NCBI GenBank assembly: GCA_964057225.1 | Contig: OZ059898.1 | Location: forward strand, 13,293,767 to 13,357,766 | Source: Auanema rhodensis | Lineage: Eukaryota > Nematoda > Chromadorea > Rhabditida > Rhabditidae | Direction: 5' to 3' | Length of the DNA: 64,000 nt | Shown: positions 1-12,063 of the stretch, piece by piece | Layout: every line of letters starts with the position of its first letter | Numbering within the stretch: the stretch's first letter is position 1 | Notes under the pieces: model-generated | Seen by the model: the letters and a program-made list of their open reading frames with translations, nothing else | What the model was told of the DNA's origin: nothing | Database searches by the model: none | Position numbers and translations under genes: made by a program

Positions 1-2460
<2,460 letters not shown>

Positions 2461-2585
2461 GAATATATTTTGTTTTTTTAAACATTTTTCTATTTGTTTT
2501 TCTTGAAGTCTTTCTCTAGGCTGTCATACTTTTTATTGTTGAAATGTTTTTAGTGTTTCATATCATTATATATTTTAAGGTTATC

Positions 2586-4020
2586 ATGGTTGGGAGAGGA
2601 AAACGTGCTGCTCTAGTATGAATATAAATTCGTTTTCTCTTATTTTGTTTGTTTTATTTCAGAATACGAAAAAAACAAATGTAGCTTTCGCAATAAAAAA
2701 GCAGAAGAAACTTTTCAAAAAGAAGGATTCTGTATCTATTGTTGATAAAGTTCAAGTTGAGGATATGGAAGTTGATGATCCTTCAGTTAATGTACAGGTA
2801 AAGAAACTATTTATTTCTCAAATTATAGAGATCCAAAGTGTGAGTGAAAATAATATATAATAAGAATAAGAATATAATTCTTTTGTCAAAGTTGTTGGAT
2901 ATGAGTTTCTTTTTATTTGCCCATCATTGCTCCCATCATGGCTCCCATAACAGCTCCTCTGAGAAGGCCAGTTCCGGGGTCCATTCTGCCGTGCATTCCA
3001 TAAGGTCCATGCATTCCTCCGTAAGGTCCGTGCATTCCTCCGTAAGGCCCATGCATTCCTCCGTAAGGTCCGTGCATTCCTCCGTAAGGCCCATGCATTC
3101 CTCCATAAGGTCCATATCCTCCATAAGGGCCATGCATTCCTCCGTAAGGACCATGCATTCCTCCGTAAGGACCATGCATTCCTCCGTAAGGGCCATATCC
3201 TCCATAATGTCCTCCATACATGCCTGGACCTATATATATATATAACATTATTGGAATATTCAAAAGAAAAAAGAAAAACATACCCATTCCGAATTGAGCG
3301 AGAGCGCAACTAACTAGCATGAAAACAGTTACAATTTGAACGGCGTACTTCATGGCTTAAGTGAAAACGAGGACAATAGTTGGTAGTCTTGAAACAAAAT
3401 GACGAATGTGTTGTTTCCACTGTCCATCACCTTTTATAGCAAATGCTTGCTGTAAAGTATTCGACCATTTAGTGCTTCACAATGAACCTTCTATTGGGAC
3501 ATTATTACAACGTGTCTTTATTCTATTGTTCTTATTGGGGAAAAAATTGCAAATAAACTTGAAGAAAGTGATGAATAATATGTAAAAATTTGATTTTCAG
3601 AAGAAACCCAAGAAAATATCCAAAAAGAAACAAAAAAAAATCGCCATGAATGCCGGAGATCCTCATAGAGACACACAAGTCAACTCAAATAAAGTCAAAA
3701 GACATCAGCTGCCTTTCAAGGAAACGTATGAATACCTTATCATATTAATCAATTCAAAATAGATTCATTTTAATATTTAATATTAATATTTTTTTAATAT
3801 TCGGTATTTTTTTGTTTTTTTTTTAGTTCAATCGCTGGTGCTGCTGCCCCAAGGCCGTCCTCTAAAGTTGTTAGTGCTCAACACATCTCTAAGAAAAGAG
3901 TAAGAAAAACATTGAATCATTTTTGTATTTTAAATTTCAATATAGGCCAAGAAAATAGAAAAGGCCAGAAAACGTGCAGCTAAAGAGAAAGAAACTCAAG
4001 AGAATGCTATGCAAGATTAG
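2586..4020 (+). CDS. Small lysine-rich protein, 145 aa, host of a nested gene
   Basis: Five exons: 2586-2615, 2663-2797, 3601-3725, 3827-3899, 3946-4020, all in phase, encoding 145 residues. I do not recognise the family. The protein starts MVGRGKRAAL and is strongly basic, with KKQKKLFKKK near residue 25 and a Lys/Ala/Arg-rich C-terminal helix (SKKRAKKIEKARKRAAKEKE). A short acidic stretch (VEDMEVDDPS) lies between them. Such composition fits a nucleolar or ribosome-biogenesis factor; this is inference only. There is a vague likeness to vertebrate C11orf98 (KKKLFK and C-terminal KKRRK), not enough for a name. The start lies 125 bases after the ABCF1 stop, with a possible trans-splice AG just upstream (about 2578), so the pair may be an operon. 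Intron 2 is 803 bases and contains a complete gene on the other strand. Confidence 0.75.
2913..3353 (-). CDS. Secreted Gly/Tyr/His-rich repeat protein, nested in an intron
   Basis: Two exons on the minus strand: 3353-3284 and 3229-2913, encoding 128 residues. The first 20 residues (MKYAVQIVTVFMLVSCALAQ) are a clear signal peptide ending at Ala-Gln. The mature part is about ten copies of a 7-residue unit (YGGMHGP, with YGGYGP variants), then a Met/Gly-rich tail ending AMMGAMMGK. In nematodes this composition is typical of small secreted epidermal or antimicrobial-like peptides (the NLP/caenacin and GRL styles); the YGGMHGP unit itself is not one I know. The gene lies wholly inside intron 2 of the flanking plus-strand gene. 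It has its own TATA-like box about 80 bases upstream of its ATG and an AG (CTTAAG) two bases before the ATG that could take a spliced leader, so it looks independently transcribed. Confidence 0.85.
   Translation of the reverse strand: MKYAVQIVTVFMLVSCALAQFGMGMFFFFLLNIPIMLYIYIGPGMYGGHYGGYGPYGGMHGPYGGMHGPYGGMHGPYGGYGPYGGMHGPYGGMHGPYGGMHGPYGGMHGPYGGMHGPYGMHGRMDPGTGLLRGAVMGAMMGAMMGK
2990..3216. repeat. 21-base tandem coding repeats
   Basis: About ten tandem copies of a 21-base unit with third-position variation (reads GGMHGPY on the minus strand; two units carry GGYGPY). The near identity at DNA level suggests recent unit turnover, so copy number is likely to vary between strains. Confidence 0.85.
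3432..3438 (-). promoter_or_regulatory. TATA box of the nested secreted-peptide gene
   Basis: TATAAAA on the minus strand, about 80 bases upstream of the ATG at 3353. Its placement inside the host intron supports an independent promoter. Confidence 0.5.
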
Positions 4021-4432
4021 GATGATTTTTGTTTTTGTTTTTGTTTTAATTTTGTTATTGTTACATACTCCTTGTTGAACTTTTTTTGTTATGAATCTGC
4101 CAGATGTGGTAGATTGTAAATCTAACACGGATTTCCGGATAATATTTTCTTTGTTGAAACCTCGTTTCTCATTTTTGTCTTGGAGTTTAGGGCTCTAATT
4201 GGTAATTGACGTGATTGTGGTGTGGGAACTTGCTCTCAGCGGTCGCGAATTAGAATAAACAGGTTGAATTATATTAACATTAGGTTGCAATATATAATGC
4301 TTGAAAGTATGAAAATGATATTTAAGCTGTCAATCAAATATAAATCTGATTTCATTTTTCTTATTACACTTAGTATCGTGCCACTTATTATAACTGGGAT
4401 TGGTTGTGATAAAGTATAATTTTCCATTTCAG
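4021..4432. other. Intergenic, no gene seen
   Basis: AT-rich spacer of about 410 bases between two plus-strand genes. Short ORFs here on both strands have no exon structure. It ends in a good pyrimidine-rich acceptor (TTTCCATTTCAG) directly abutting the next ATG, as expected for spliced-leader addition. Confidence 0.5.
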
Positions 4433-7400
4433 ATGGATAAGAATCTTGGTATAGTTGTGGCATGTCTGTTTGACAACATGCAATTGGCTAACTATGTACT
4501 AGCGTTAGAAGATAGAGTATAGGAAAATTAATGTTAACTCGAAAGAAAATATCAAATTATAGAAAAAAAGTGATTCGAATCCTTCTAGAATTTTTTCTGT
4601 TCACAAAAGTGCTTTTACTTTACCTCCAGAATTCCGCAATGAGGAGCTGACGGTTAGAAAGAATCTACAGTAAAAATGATTATACTTATCATGTTATTAC
4701 TAAAACATGTTATAGACGTCGCGTTGAAAGACCTCTCTTATTTGGCGATTGTATCGAATGGAAAAGCGGAAATAGACAAAATGATAATTCTGATTATATA
4801 ATGTCATTTGATAGAGTTTCAAAACGTTTTGAAAGTAGATGTAAAGATGGAAAGAGTCAGGTGAACAGTTGCCATTCTGATGGATTTCTAAAAGTGTTTC
4901 TAGATCAAAGTAGACGGATGTTTTGACCCCAAAAATCCACGTAGATTTTGGTCGCTTTCTTTTCCCAATGTATACGTTGGTTTGTTCTTCATTATTAGCA
5001 ACCTACGGTATCACACCTATTTCCAGCGCGATCCAATGAAGCTGTAGCTCTACCCAACGTGTATCTGTCGGCCTGGATTCAAATAGAAGTCATTCAAATT
5101 TGATTAAAATGAAGAATAAAGTATACATTACAGATCGATGACGATAAAGTATGTCATTTTGACTTGGATGAAATAGAGTGTATTTGTGAACCCTCTGATC
5201 AAGGAAATGTGGCTAGTGCTGTAAGCGAAATCATACAGCTTGAAAGATTCATAATTCTAACTTAGCCATGGAATATTTCAACTAACAAATATAATACGGT
5301 AACCATGTTTGATCTGGACGATGACGAAGATGATTTTGGTTTTACTGATAATAATATCATTAATAACCAGCCGAAGCAGGTTAACATGGAAATGTTTCTG
5401 CTTTATCAAAAATTATTTAGGTGCTTTATAATGTTATTGGCTTTGCTGTTGATAGTAAAAGCTTTTTTGTTGATACTTTACCGCAATATAAGTTTTCTTT
5501 CGTTTTCTTCAATGAACCAGCCGTCTCAGGTTGATACATATCAATGAAAGCTTGCATTTATAATTTTCCAGGAAGTTATTATAAATTGGAAGCTATCTGG
5601 AATCGTTTTGATAATTATTACATGGTCAATAAAGCGCTTATGAAGAAAGATCTCAATAACTTCAAAATTGATGGAACCGGAAGGGTATGTTTTCTACAGT
5701 ATACAATAAACACAACCGTTTCGCCTGTCCAACATCATTGAAATGACTACACGATGTTGTGGTTGGTTTCGTTATTTGTAATATAATTATATCTATCTGA
5801 TGAGGTAAGTTTTCAGATCCGAACATCAGTGAAAACATATGAACATGCTGGTATTTTCGAAACAGCGAAACTGGGGCTTTTGGACGATCCTTTGAAGAAA
5901 TTAGCTATGCTTCACCTCTCCCCATATGCATCTTCTAGCTTTATGGTATTCAAACCTTTACCCATAACCATTAAAAATATTGCATTTGTTACAGGTAGCT
6001 GTAGAAGATGGTGATCCATACCATAAATTCCGTTTCAGAATTATTGATATCATCGACCCAAAAGATCGTTTGAATAACTATCTCCATGCAGAGGAAAAGG
6101 TATTTGTCCCGTTTCAGCTTGCAAAACATTTTTTAGATAACACTCAACGATCTACCTGGTGTGGTAATTTCCGAAAAACAAGTATTTTGTTCGTTACACG
6201 GGCCTTTAGTTTTCAAGTACCTAAACCAGATTTTCAAAGTTACTGGTTTTGTTTCAGAGCTCCTTCAAGCATGACTCTCTCTGCTATTGGATCTCATATA
6301 AAATTTGATGCAACCTATAATCCTTTGAAAAATGCAAGTGAATTTAAGAATTCTGATAAATTATATTCGCGTTTTAGGTGTTTGAACTTGAAGATTGGAG
6401 AAAAATTGAAATTACAGAAGATGTAACTCATGTTAAACGTGGTGAATATCAAGTATATATGTTCACCCGCTTCTGACCTTAGCAAATTCGATTTAAGTGT
6501 ATTTTCAAAATTAAAGCCAGACGAAACCCCCACAAAGATTTTATTGGATTTCTTAACAGCGAAGATTTTGGCTTAATTGATGCTCGAGATCTTGTAGATA
6601 CTACTAGTAAGCCAGTGTATGTTACCTAGTTAATAATATAAATTATTAATATATTATTTCAGCTTCGATGTATGGATTTCTTACACCGAATCTAATGAAA
6701 ATGGTGTTCGTGTTGCTCGAACGCCTTTTAAAGTTGTATCGATTCAAACGAATCCGGAAGATGTGAGCCAATTTTTGCAATTAATTATGTCATTATTTAT
6801 TTTTTTTCAATCATAGGCTCTTTCAAAACTTGCACCTGTAGAACCACCTGAGCCTGTACACGAAACCCGGTTTGATACAGTTCACATGACGAATAATACA
6901 GTATGCATGTAAATTGGGTGATTTAATTTCAAAATTGATTTAGAATATTCCTGAAGAAGATCCTGCAGCGTCTGCCGAACCAATAACATCGGTAATTTTT
7001 AGTTTTTTTTTTTCATTTAATAATTATTCAAATTTCTAGACTGTATCAGTTCATTCAAATCTAGATATGTTTCGTTATAATGATCCTTTCTTCCCGTCTT
7101 CCTCTATTCCACAACGTAGGTTTGAGAATTCAACTGCTTTAATGGTTTGTGGACTTATTTTTTTATATTTTCTTTTATCTATTTCACTTTGCAGAACCAG
7201 AGGCTCTTATCTCATCGTATGGCTTATTCTTCTGTTAGTTTTTTTTTAAGTTTTTGCTTTTCTATTTCCATATTTACTAGTCAATTCAAACGGATGACCA
7301 ATTATCTTATCGTTCATCTATGTACAACGATGGCTTAAGAACTCCAGTCAGCATGGTTCCGTCCAACAACTCGTATTCAACGGAAGCTGAACAGACTTTT

Positions 7401-7702
7401 GCTGTACGAAGATCAATTTTATGTACTTATCCTTGATATGTTTTCAGGACTATAAGCAGATCGTGGATAGTCATCCACTTCACGCAGACTGCAAAAATAC
7501 GTGTGATACTGAATGTAGCTTCATCAATGCTATGATTGAACTGATTACCCAGGCAAGAACGTATATTTATAACATTCTTCGAGTTCCAATATTTCAGAAT
7601 GGCAGATTTTATAAGAAACTGAGACAGCACTTTCCTGAAATAGCCAAGGATCTTAAGTTCCGAATCACAGCAGTTTGCCAGAGCAATGAATCCGATTCCT
7701 AG
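4433..7702 (+). CDS. Unrecognised 20-exon protein, about 767 aa
   Basis: Exons: 4433-4516, 4563-4669, 4716-4860, 4904-4969, 4999-5058, 5134-5220, 5266-5379, 5421-5529, 5572-5684, 5817-5945, 5995-6337, 6394-6452, 6483-6616, 6663-6762, 6817-6900, 6944-6991, 7040-7144, 7195-7233, 7281-7403, 7448-7702. All join in phase. I do not recognise the family. The N-terminal half is globular with patches such as RRVERPLLFGDCIEW and FDPKNPRRFWSLSFPN, then an acidic segment (FDLDDDEDDFGF) and beta-rich segments. The C-terminal third is low-complexity and Ser/Asn-rich, closing with a short helical domain (GRFYKKLRQHFPEIAKDLKF). There is no signal peptide or TM segment. The intron at 6338-6393 is the least certain boundary. 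Bases 7553-7597 may be an in-frame GC-AG intron (protein then 752 aa). The ATG directly abuts an AG acceptor (AG at 4431-4432). Confidence 0.75.
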
Positions 7703-9287
7703 TTTTTTTTTTTGATTTTTGAGTGAAGTCTTTAATCCAAATTTGAATGCCATATTTTCTCTGTGTCAAAGCATAGTGTTGTTATACGTGTTTTAGTATT
7801 GGTTGGATTGTTTGTTATAAATCCATATGTTGCAGATGTCAGTTGTTGTTGGTAATTCTCACCTCAAATGATCAGCATCTCATTGCATATTTATGTGTAG
7901 AATCCAATACTTTCTATAATCTATTTTGAAGGTGAAAACATGGAGACGTTTAAATTGTCTTTAACGTATGCATGAATAAAGTTTCCTGATTTCGTTCGTC
8001 ATTCTATTCACATGCCTGTCACTTGATAAGTACTTTTAAGGGACAAAAAACCGAAAATCCATTGACATGAAACCATATGACTATCATCATAATCGTACAA
8101 TCACGGAGATTACAGATGTTTTTATCTTCCTTGTTCTAAGCGTATGACCTGGAAATGGTCTTCTCTGTGTATTGGAATCACGGATCAAAAGACTCACCGA
8201 TTTAGATTTTATGTGAGTTCAGAGAATCAAATGGATGTTAATAGAGCAGAAAGCAATTCTTCATAAAAGAAGAAAACTGATTTCATATTTGGTTAAGCCG
8301 ATTACATTGCTGACGACGACGGGAAGTTGTTAACGGCTGACTTCTGAAGCCAGATTGCACTGTTCGTTATGAAAACATTTACGTTAATTCTCTTGTCAGA
8401 TTATTCAAATCAAGCGAGAGGTCGAATATGACACATGTCGTCTGAATTCTCTTGTATTGATGTACTATATCATTATCGTGTACCACCCCTACCACAACTG
8501 TATAAAAGGCAAAGAGAATACTTTAAATTCACAAAACACTTTCTTTGTTTTAGCTGTCGTCCGCCTTCAGGCTCATCGACACAGGTTCGTTCAATATTTT
8601 TCATGTTTAAATCAAATATTTTATAATATTTAACGCATTATTGTGTATACCTGTAATACTAAATATTTTATAATATTTCAATGTTTACATTGAATGGAAT
8701 GCGACCGATCTTCATGATATTGCGATATGAAATGATAACGCGATTTGAACAACTCCAATCAATCAAATTTGCATAATATCTGAAAAATAATCTTTTGCCT
8801 ATTGAATTCTTTACTTTTGCTGCTATTCTCACCATTTTTATGAATTTTTAGCATCACAGACAGATCCATGTACTTTGCCCACTTTTTTTTTATTAAAACC
8901 AGAATAACTATAGTTCAATGTTTAATAAAATGAACATGCGACTGTTTGGTCAAGTTGCGCATGGTCGTTTCCTTTCTTATCAACCTTATGGGTCAGAACT
9001 CTGTAGTCATAGTATATAAAGACAATTCCAGTTCCGCTGCCGTCCTTTATTCCATCGTTCTCCTCTTCGCTTACCATCTTGGCTCCGCTACTCGTTTTCC
9101 GCTGCTTCCCCGCCAACTTGGACGACTTTGGATAGGTAAGCTGCATTATGTTAATTTCTGGCTTTATAATTGGTTTCGATACTTACACTTATACTTATGC
9201 TTTTGTAGAAGTGCCGGGATAGGCCCAGCCTGTCTGACCGTTCGTTTAGTTTTCACGTTGATATCCTTCGCCGTCTGACGTCACTCG
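7703..9287. other. Intergenic, possible 5' non-coding exons
   Basis: No convincing protein gene. Exon-like pieces bounded by good splice signals occur at 8553-8583 (TTTTAG ... CACAG|GTTCG), ending at 9135 (GGATAG|GTAAGC) and from 9209 (TTTTGTAG|AAG). None joins in frame to a long protein, so they may be 5' untranslated exons of the PPxY gene starting at 9288, or alternative N-terminal exons. Confidence 0.35.
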
Positions 9288-9953
9288 ATGACGTCGATCG
9301 TAATTGTCCCAACCGTTGCTGTGTGCACGGGTGCTGTTGCAGCTCTTGCCGTGCCTTTCATCGCGCTCCAGGAAATCCTTGAGAAAAGGTTTGTCCACCC
9401 ATATGATATACGTTTCACGTTTTGATCGGATCTCTGTTTTCCTTTGTTCGGCCTACCTTAAAAAGAATAAAACCATCGATGAAGAATAAAGATGACGAGT
9501 CATACACATCGTGATGATACCGAGGCATTTGTCAGATGATGGTTTTTGAAATTATTGGAAAACTAGTTTAAGCATTGTAATTAATGTTTTTGTTTTAGAA
9601 TGCGCAAGAATATGAGGAAACACCTTAAAAGAAGAAGTTCTTGTCGTGAGTTTGTTGATAATTTAACCACTTCAACTTCTATAATTAGTATTTGAACTTG
9701 TGAACTTGTCAAGTTTGAGAGTTTCAATAAACAACTTTACAGGGTTACATTTTGGAGAACTTTCATTGTCGCATGAGATGCAAGATGACAAAAAGAAAAT
9801 CATCGGATGTGATGCCAGCATTACATCCAACAAGGTTTAATAATAGTTTAATTATGTGCAACATGAACAACTCAATTACAGTCTAATCCACCAGCATACG
9901 AGGACATTTTCCGTCCACCACCACCATACGTTATCAATCAGAGTCGGACATAA
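9288..9953 (+). CDS. Small single-pass membrane protein with two PPxY motifs
   Basis: Four exons: 9288-9388, 9599-9645, 9743-9834, 9882-9953, in phase, 103 residues. Residues 4-28 are a hydrophobic TM segment (VIVPTVAVCTGAVAALAVPF within it), followed at once by a very basic stretch (KRMRKNMRKHLKRR, 33-46). That is a classic stop-transfer sequence and puts the C-terminus in the cytosol. The tail carries PPAY (83-86) and PPPPY (92-96). PPxY motifs bind WW domains, for example of NEDD4-family ubiquitin ligases. This layout recalls WBP1/VOPP/NDFIP-like adaptors, but no family is assigned. An in-frame stop lies 10 bases upstream of the ATG, so the start is at 9288 unless the alternative splice described in the findings is used. 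Further upstream exons may exist. Confidence 0.65.
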
Positions 9954-10090
9954 TTCCATCAAAACTTTTGAAAGCTATTCGACGACATACCATCTATCGT
10001 CAATCATAATCGATCAGTCAACCACATCGACTGATTCGAGTGACGTCATTTTCTAGACTTTTGTATTATTTATGTAGTCCCCACCCCTTT

Positions 10091-10261
10091 CTATAAAAAT
10101 TGCTTTGCCAATTTTGTAATTTCGAACTGTTCAGCCAGGCTTCCCGGAAAATCTGACAGGGCTTCATCCATATATGGGCCGTGGATACTGCCGTCGTCTG
10201 TCGTATGTCGTAATTTCTGCCTAAATTTTCCTAGCAACTGCTTCACATCGCTTAAATCCAT
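10091..10261 (-). CDS. Doubtful small ORF, 56 aa
   Basis: Open frame from an ATG at 10261 to TAG at 10091. The product begins MDLSDVKQLLGKFRQKL and is amphipathic and moderately charged, which is unlike random AT-rich translation. No homologue is recognised, no intron is seen, and no clear acceptor precedes it. It may be the last exon of a gene whose other exons I cannot find, or chance. It converges on the PPxY gene with a gap of 137 bases. Confidence 0.3.
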   Translation of the reverse strand: MDLSDVKQLLGKFRQKLRHTTDDGSIHGPYMDEALSDFPGSLAEQFEITKLAKQFL

Positions 10262-10503
10262 TAAAGTATTTAGATTTGCGAACAAATTATTTTTTTTTTC
10301 AGTTTTTCTTGCTTCAAAAACAACGCCGAACAATTATATTTTAATATATTGTATTTGTTTATTAAATATTCTAAATAGAAAATCTCTTAGAGAAACTTAA
10401 CGACAGTTTTCAAAAATACCCGTGAATATATACAAAATAGTTTGAGCAATATGGTTGATACTCTTCACACTTTAAAAACATTGTAAATGATTGAAGAGAA
10501 ATA

Positions 10504-10516
10504 TTAAGAGAGAGAG

Positions 10517-10571
<55 letters not shown>

Positions 10572-10582
10572 TAGAGAGAGAA
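10504..10582. repeat. (GA)n microsatellite
   Basis: About 75 bases of nearly pure GA dinucleotides on the plus strand, between the doubtful small ORF and the 3' end of the kinase gene. The rest of 10262-10692 shows nothing coding. Confidence 0.95.
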
Positions 10583-10692
10583 ATAAGGCAAGATTTTTTT
10601 GAGAAAACAATAAATGTACAACATACAATGGCTAAGTAAACTTCAACGATAATTCTAGCGTGACTAGAAGCAATTAAGAGATAAAGCTAGGG

Positions 10693-12061
10693 TCAGAGAA
10701 GTATTTTAGATAAGAAGGACTCTACAAAACTATTCGGTTGATCGACATCCGATGAAGAATCAGATGAATTTGTATCTTCACCAGTACTATCAGACGAATC
10801 ATCATCCATGCTATTAAGTGATATATTCCTCACGTCACCAAGCAAGTTATCCTCAACTGATGAAGAATCTGAATTATTACTAGTTCAAGTTGATAACAAG
10901 TATCAAAATTCACCTTCTGATAGCATTTCAAAGAAGTTATAACTAGATAGGTCAACATCAACATTCAGGAGTGGAAGTTTATTTAATTCATTAATACTTA
11001 TACGAAATGTTGAAGTTGGATGTAAGCAACTTCGAAGAACATCACTCATTTCTAGAAAAAAACTTTGATGAAACTCAAACTTAATTATAGTTAATACCTT
11101 CTGATACATGGCTTCCTATAGTTAGATTAGCATTAAGAATATCTTGTTGTGTATGAAAAGGATAATCATAATGAAATAAAGTATACAGAAGTATCCCAAG
11201 AGCCCAAACTTCTTGTTCAGGACCACGAAATCTTCAAGAAAAGTCATTGATAAAAGTTTTTTGAAAAGAAATCACACACAATTCCTGTCGAAGAACTTCA
11301 GGACTTGCACATTGAGGTGAACCGGAAAACGAAGAAAAAGCTATTTGAGGTCCGAAATAGGCTGCAGATCCGAAATCAATGAGAACACCTGAAAGAAGTA
11401 ATTTCATCAAAATTGAAGTTTGAGATTGTTTATGAGCTAACAATTGAAATCTGAATCAATTACAACATTCTCTTCTTTGATATCGCCATGTAAAATGTTC
11501 AACGAATGCATGTATGTTACAGCTGAAGTAACCTAGATATCAAGTTGTTAGTTGAAAATAGGCTAAATGATCTTTAAACCTGACGGAATATATGAGAAAT
11601 CAGTTGTTCATTCAATTGAGGTTGACGATTAAGAAAGTCAAATAGATCCATTCCAGCTTTTCTTCTATCAGTCACAATAATGAAATGAGATGAAGTTTCG
11701 AAGAAATCGACCAACTACACAAAGAAAAATGTTAAACTCAGAAGAAAACATTCAAAACTTACTTTAATAATATTTGGATGACTAAGATGTTCTAAGAGAT
11801 ATATCTCAAGTGGAACCAGATGGCCAGGCTTCCGTTTGCTACTGACCCATTCACCGTAAATTTCATTGACAGGTATTACCTTGGTGACTGTCTGAAGAGG
11901 CAAAAGAAGTAGTTTTCGTATTAGTTCTTGATTCTTATGAATGAAAGTTTAATTACTTCTTTTCCATCAGATTTTCTTCGGCTTAACGATATTGCACCAA
12001 AGTTTCCATTTTGTAAAACAGCTGACGTTTCATATTCCTCAGAATAAACATCTACATTCAT
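10693..12061 (-). CDS. PAS-kinase-like Ser/Thr protein kinase, non-RD (HGD), no PAS domain
   Basis: Eight exons on the minus strand: 12061-11957, 11891-11763, 11714-11580, 11532-11442, 11388-11280, 11231-11098, 11051-10914, 10868-10693; 338 residues, all phases agree. The kinase domain fills about residues 15-275. The order and spacing match the PASK kinase domain: GEW...[78 protein letters not shown]. Seen residues: Lys39 (VTKVI), Glu64 (alpha-C), Asp140, Asn145, Asp158-Phe-Gly. The HRD arginine is Gly (H138-G-D140) and the first Gly of the loop is Gln (LQNGNFGAI). APE reads SPE. There is no PAS domain; the protein starts just before the kinase domain. It ends in a Ser/Asp-rich acidic tail ([20 protein letters not shown]). 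The ATG directly abuts an acceptor (TTTCAG|ATG), so it is trans-spliced or an upstream exon is missing. Confidence 0.88.
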
Positions 12062-12063
12062 CT

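Noticed and set aside
2844-3245. Plus-strand His/Ser repeat protein over the YGGMHGP array
   Set aside because: It is the antisense shadow of the tandem coding repeat; the minus-strand frame has the signal peptide and proper intron.
4573-4584. GATTCGAATCC, resembling a tRNA B box
   Set aside because: It lies inside a coding exon of the unrecognised gene, with no A box or cloverleaf around it.
6100-6117. Possible 18-base intron (AAG|GTATTT ... TTTCAG)
   Set aside because: Too short for splicing and in frame; treated as coding.
6217-6257. Possible 41-base intron (CAA|GTACCT ... TTTCAG|AGC)
   Set aside because: Removing it leads to a stop after 16 codons, whereas reading through keeps a long open frame.
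10262-10333. N-terminal extension of the 56-aa minus-strand ORF
   Set aside because: The upstream part would start at TTG, not ATG, and is Lys/Asn-rich from an A-tract; the ATG at 10261 is preferred.
10410-10628. Leu/Ser-rich secreted-looking ORF
   Set aside because: Translation of the (GA)n microsatellite on the reverse strand.
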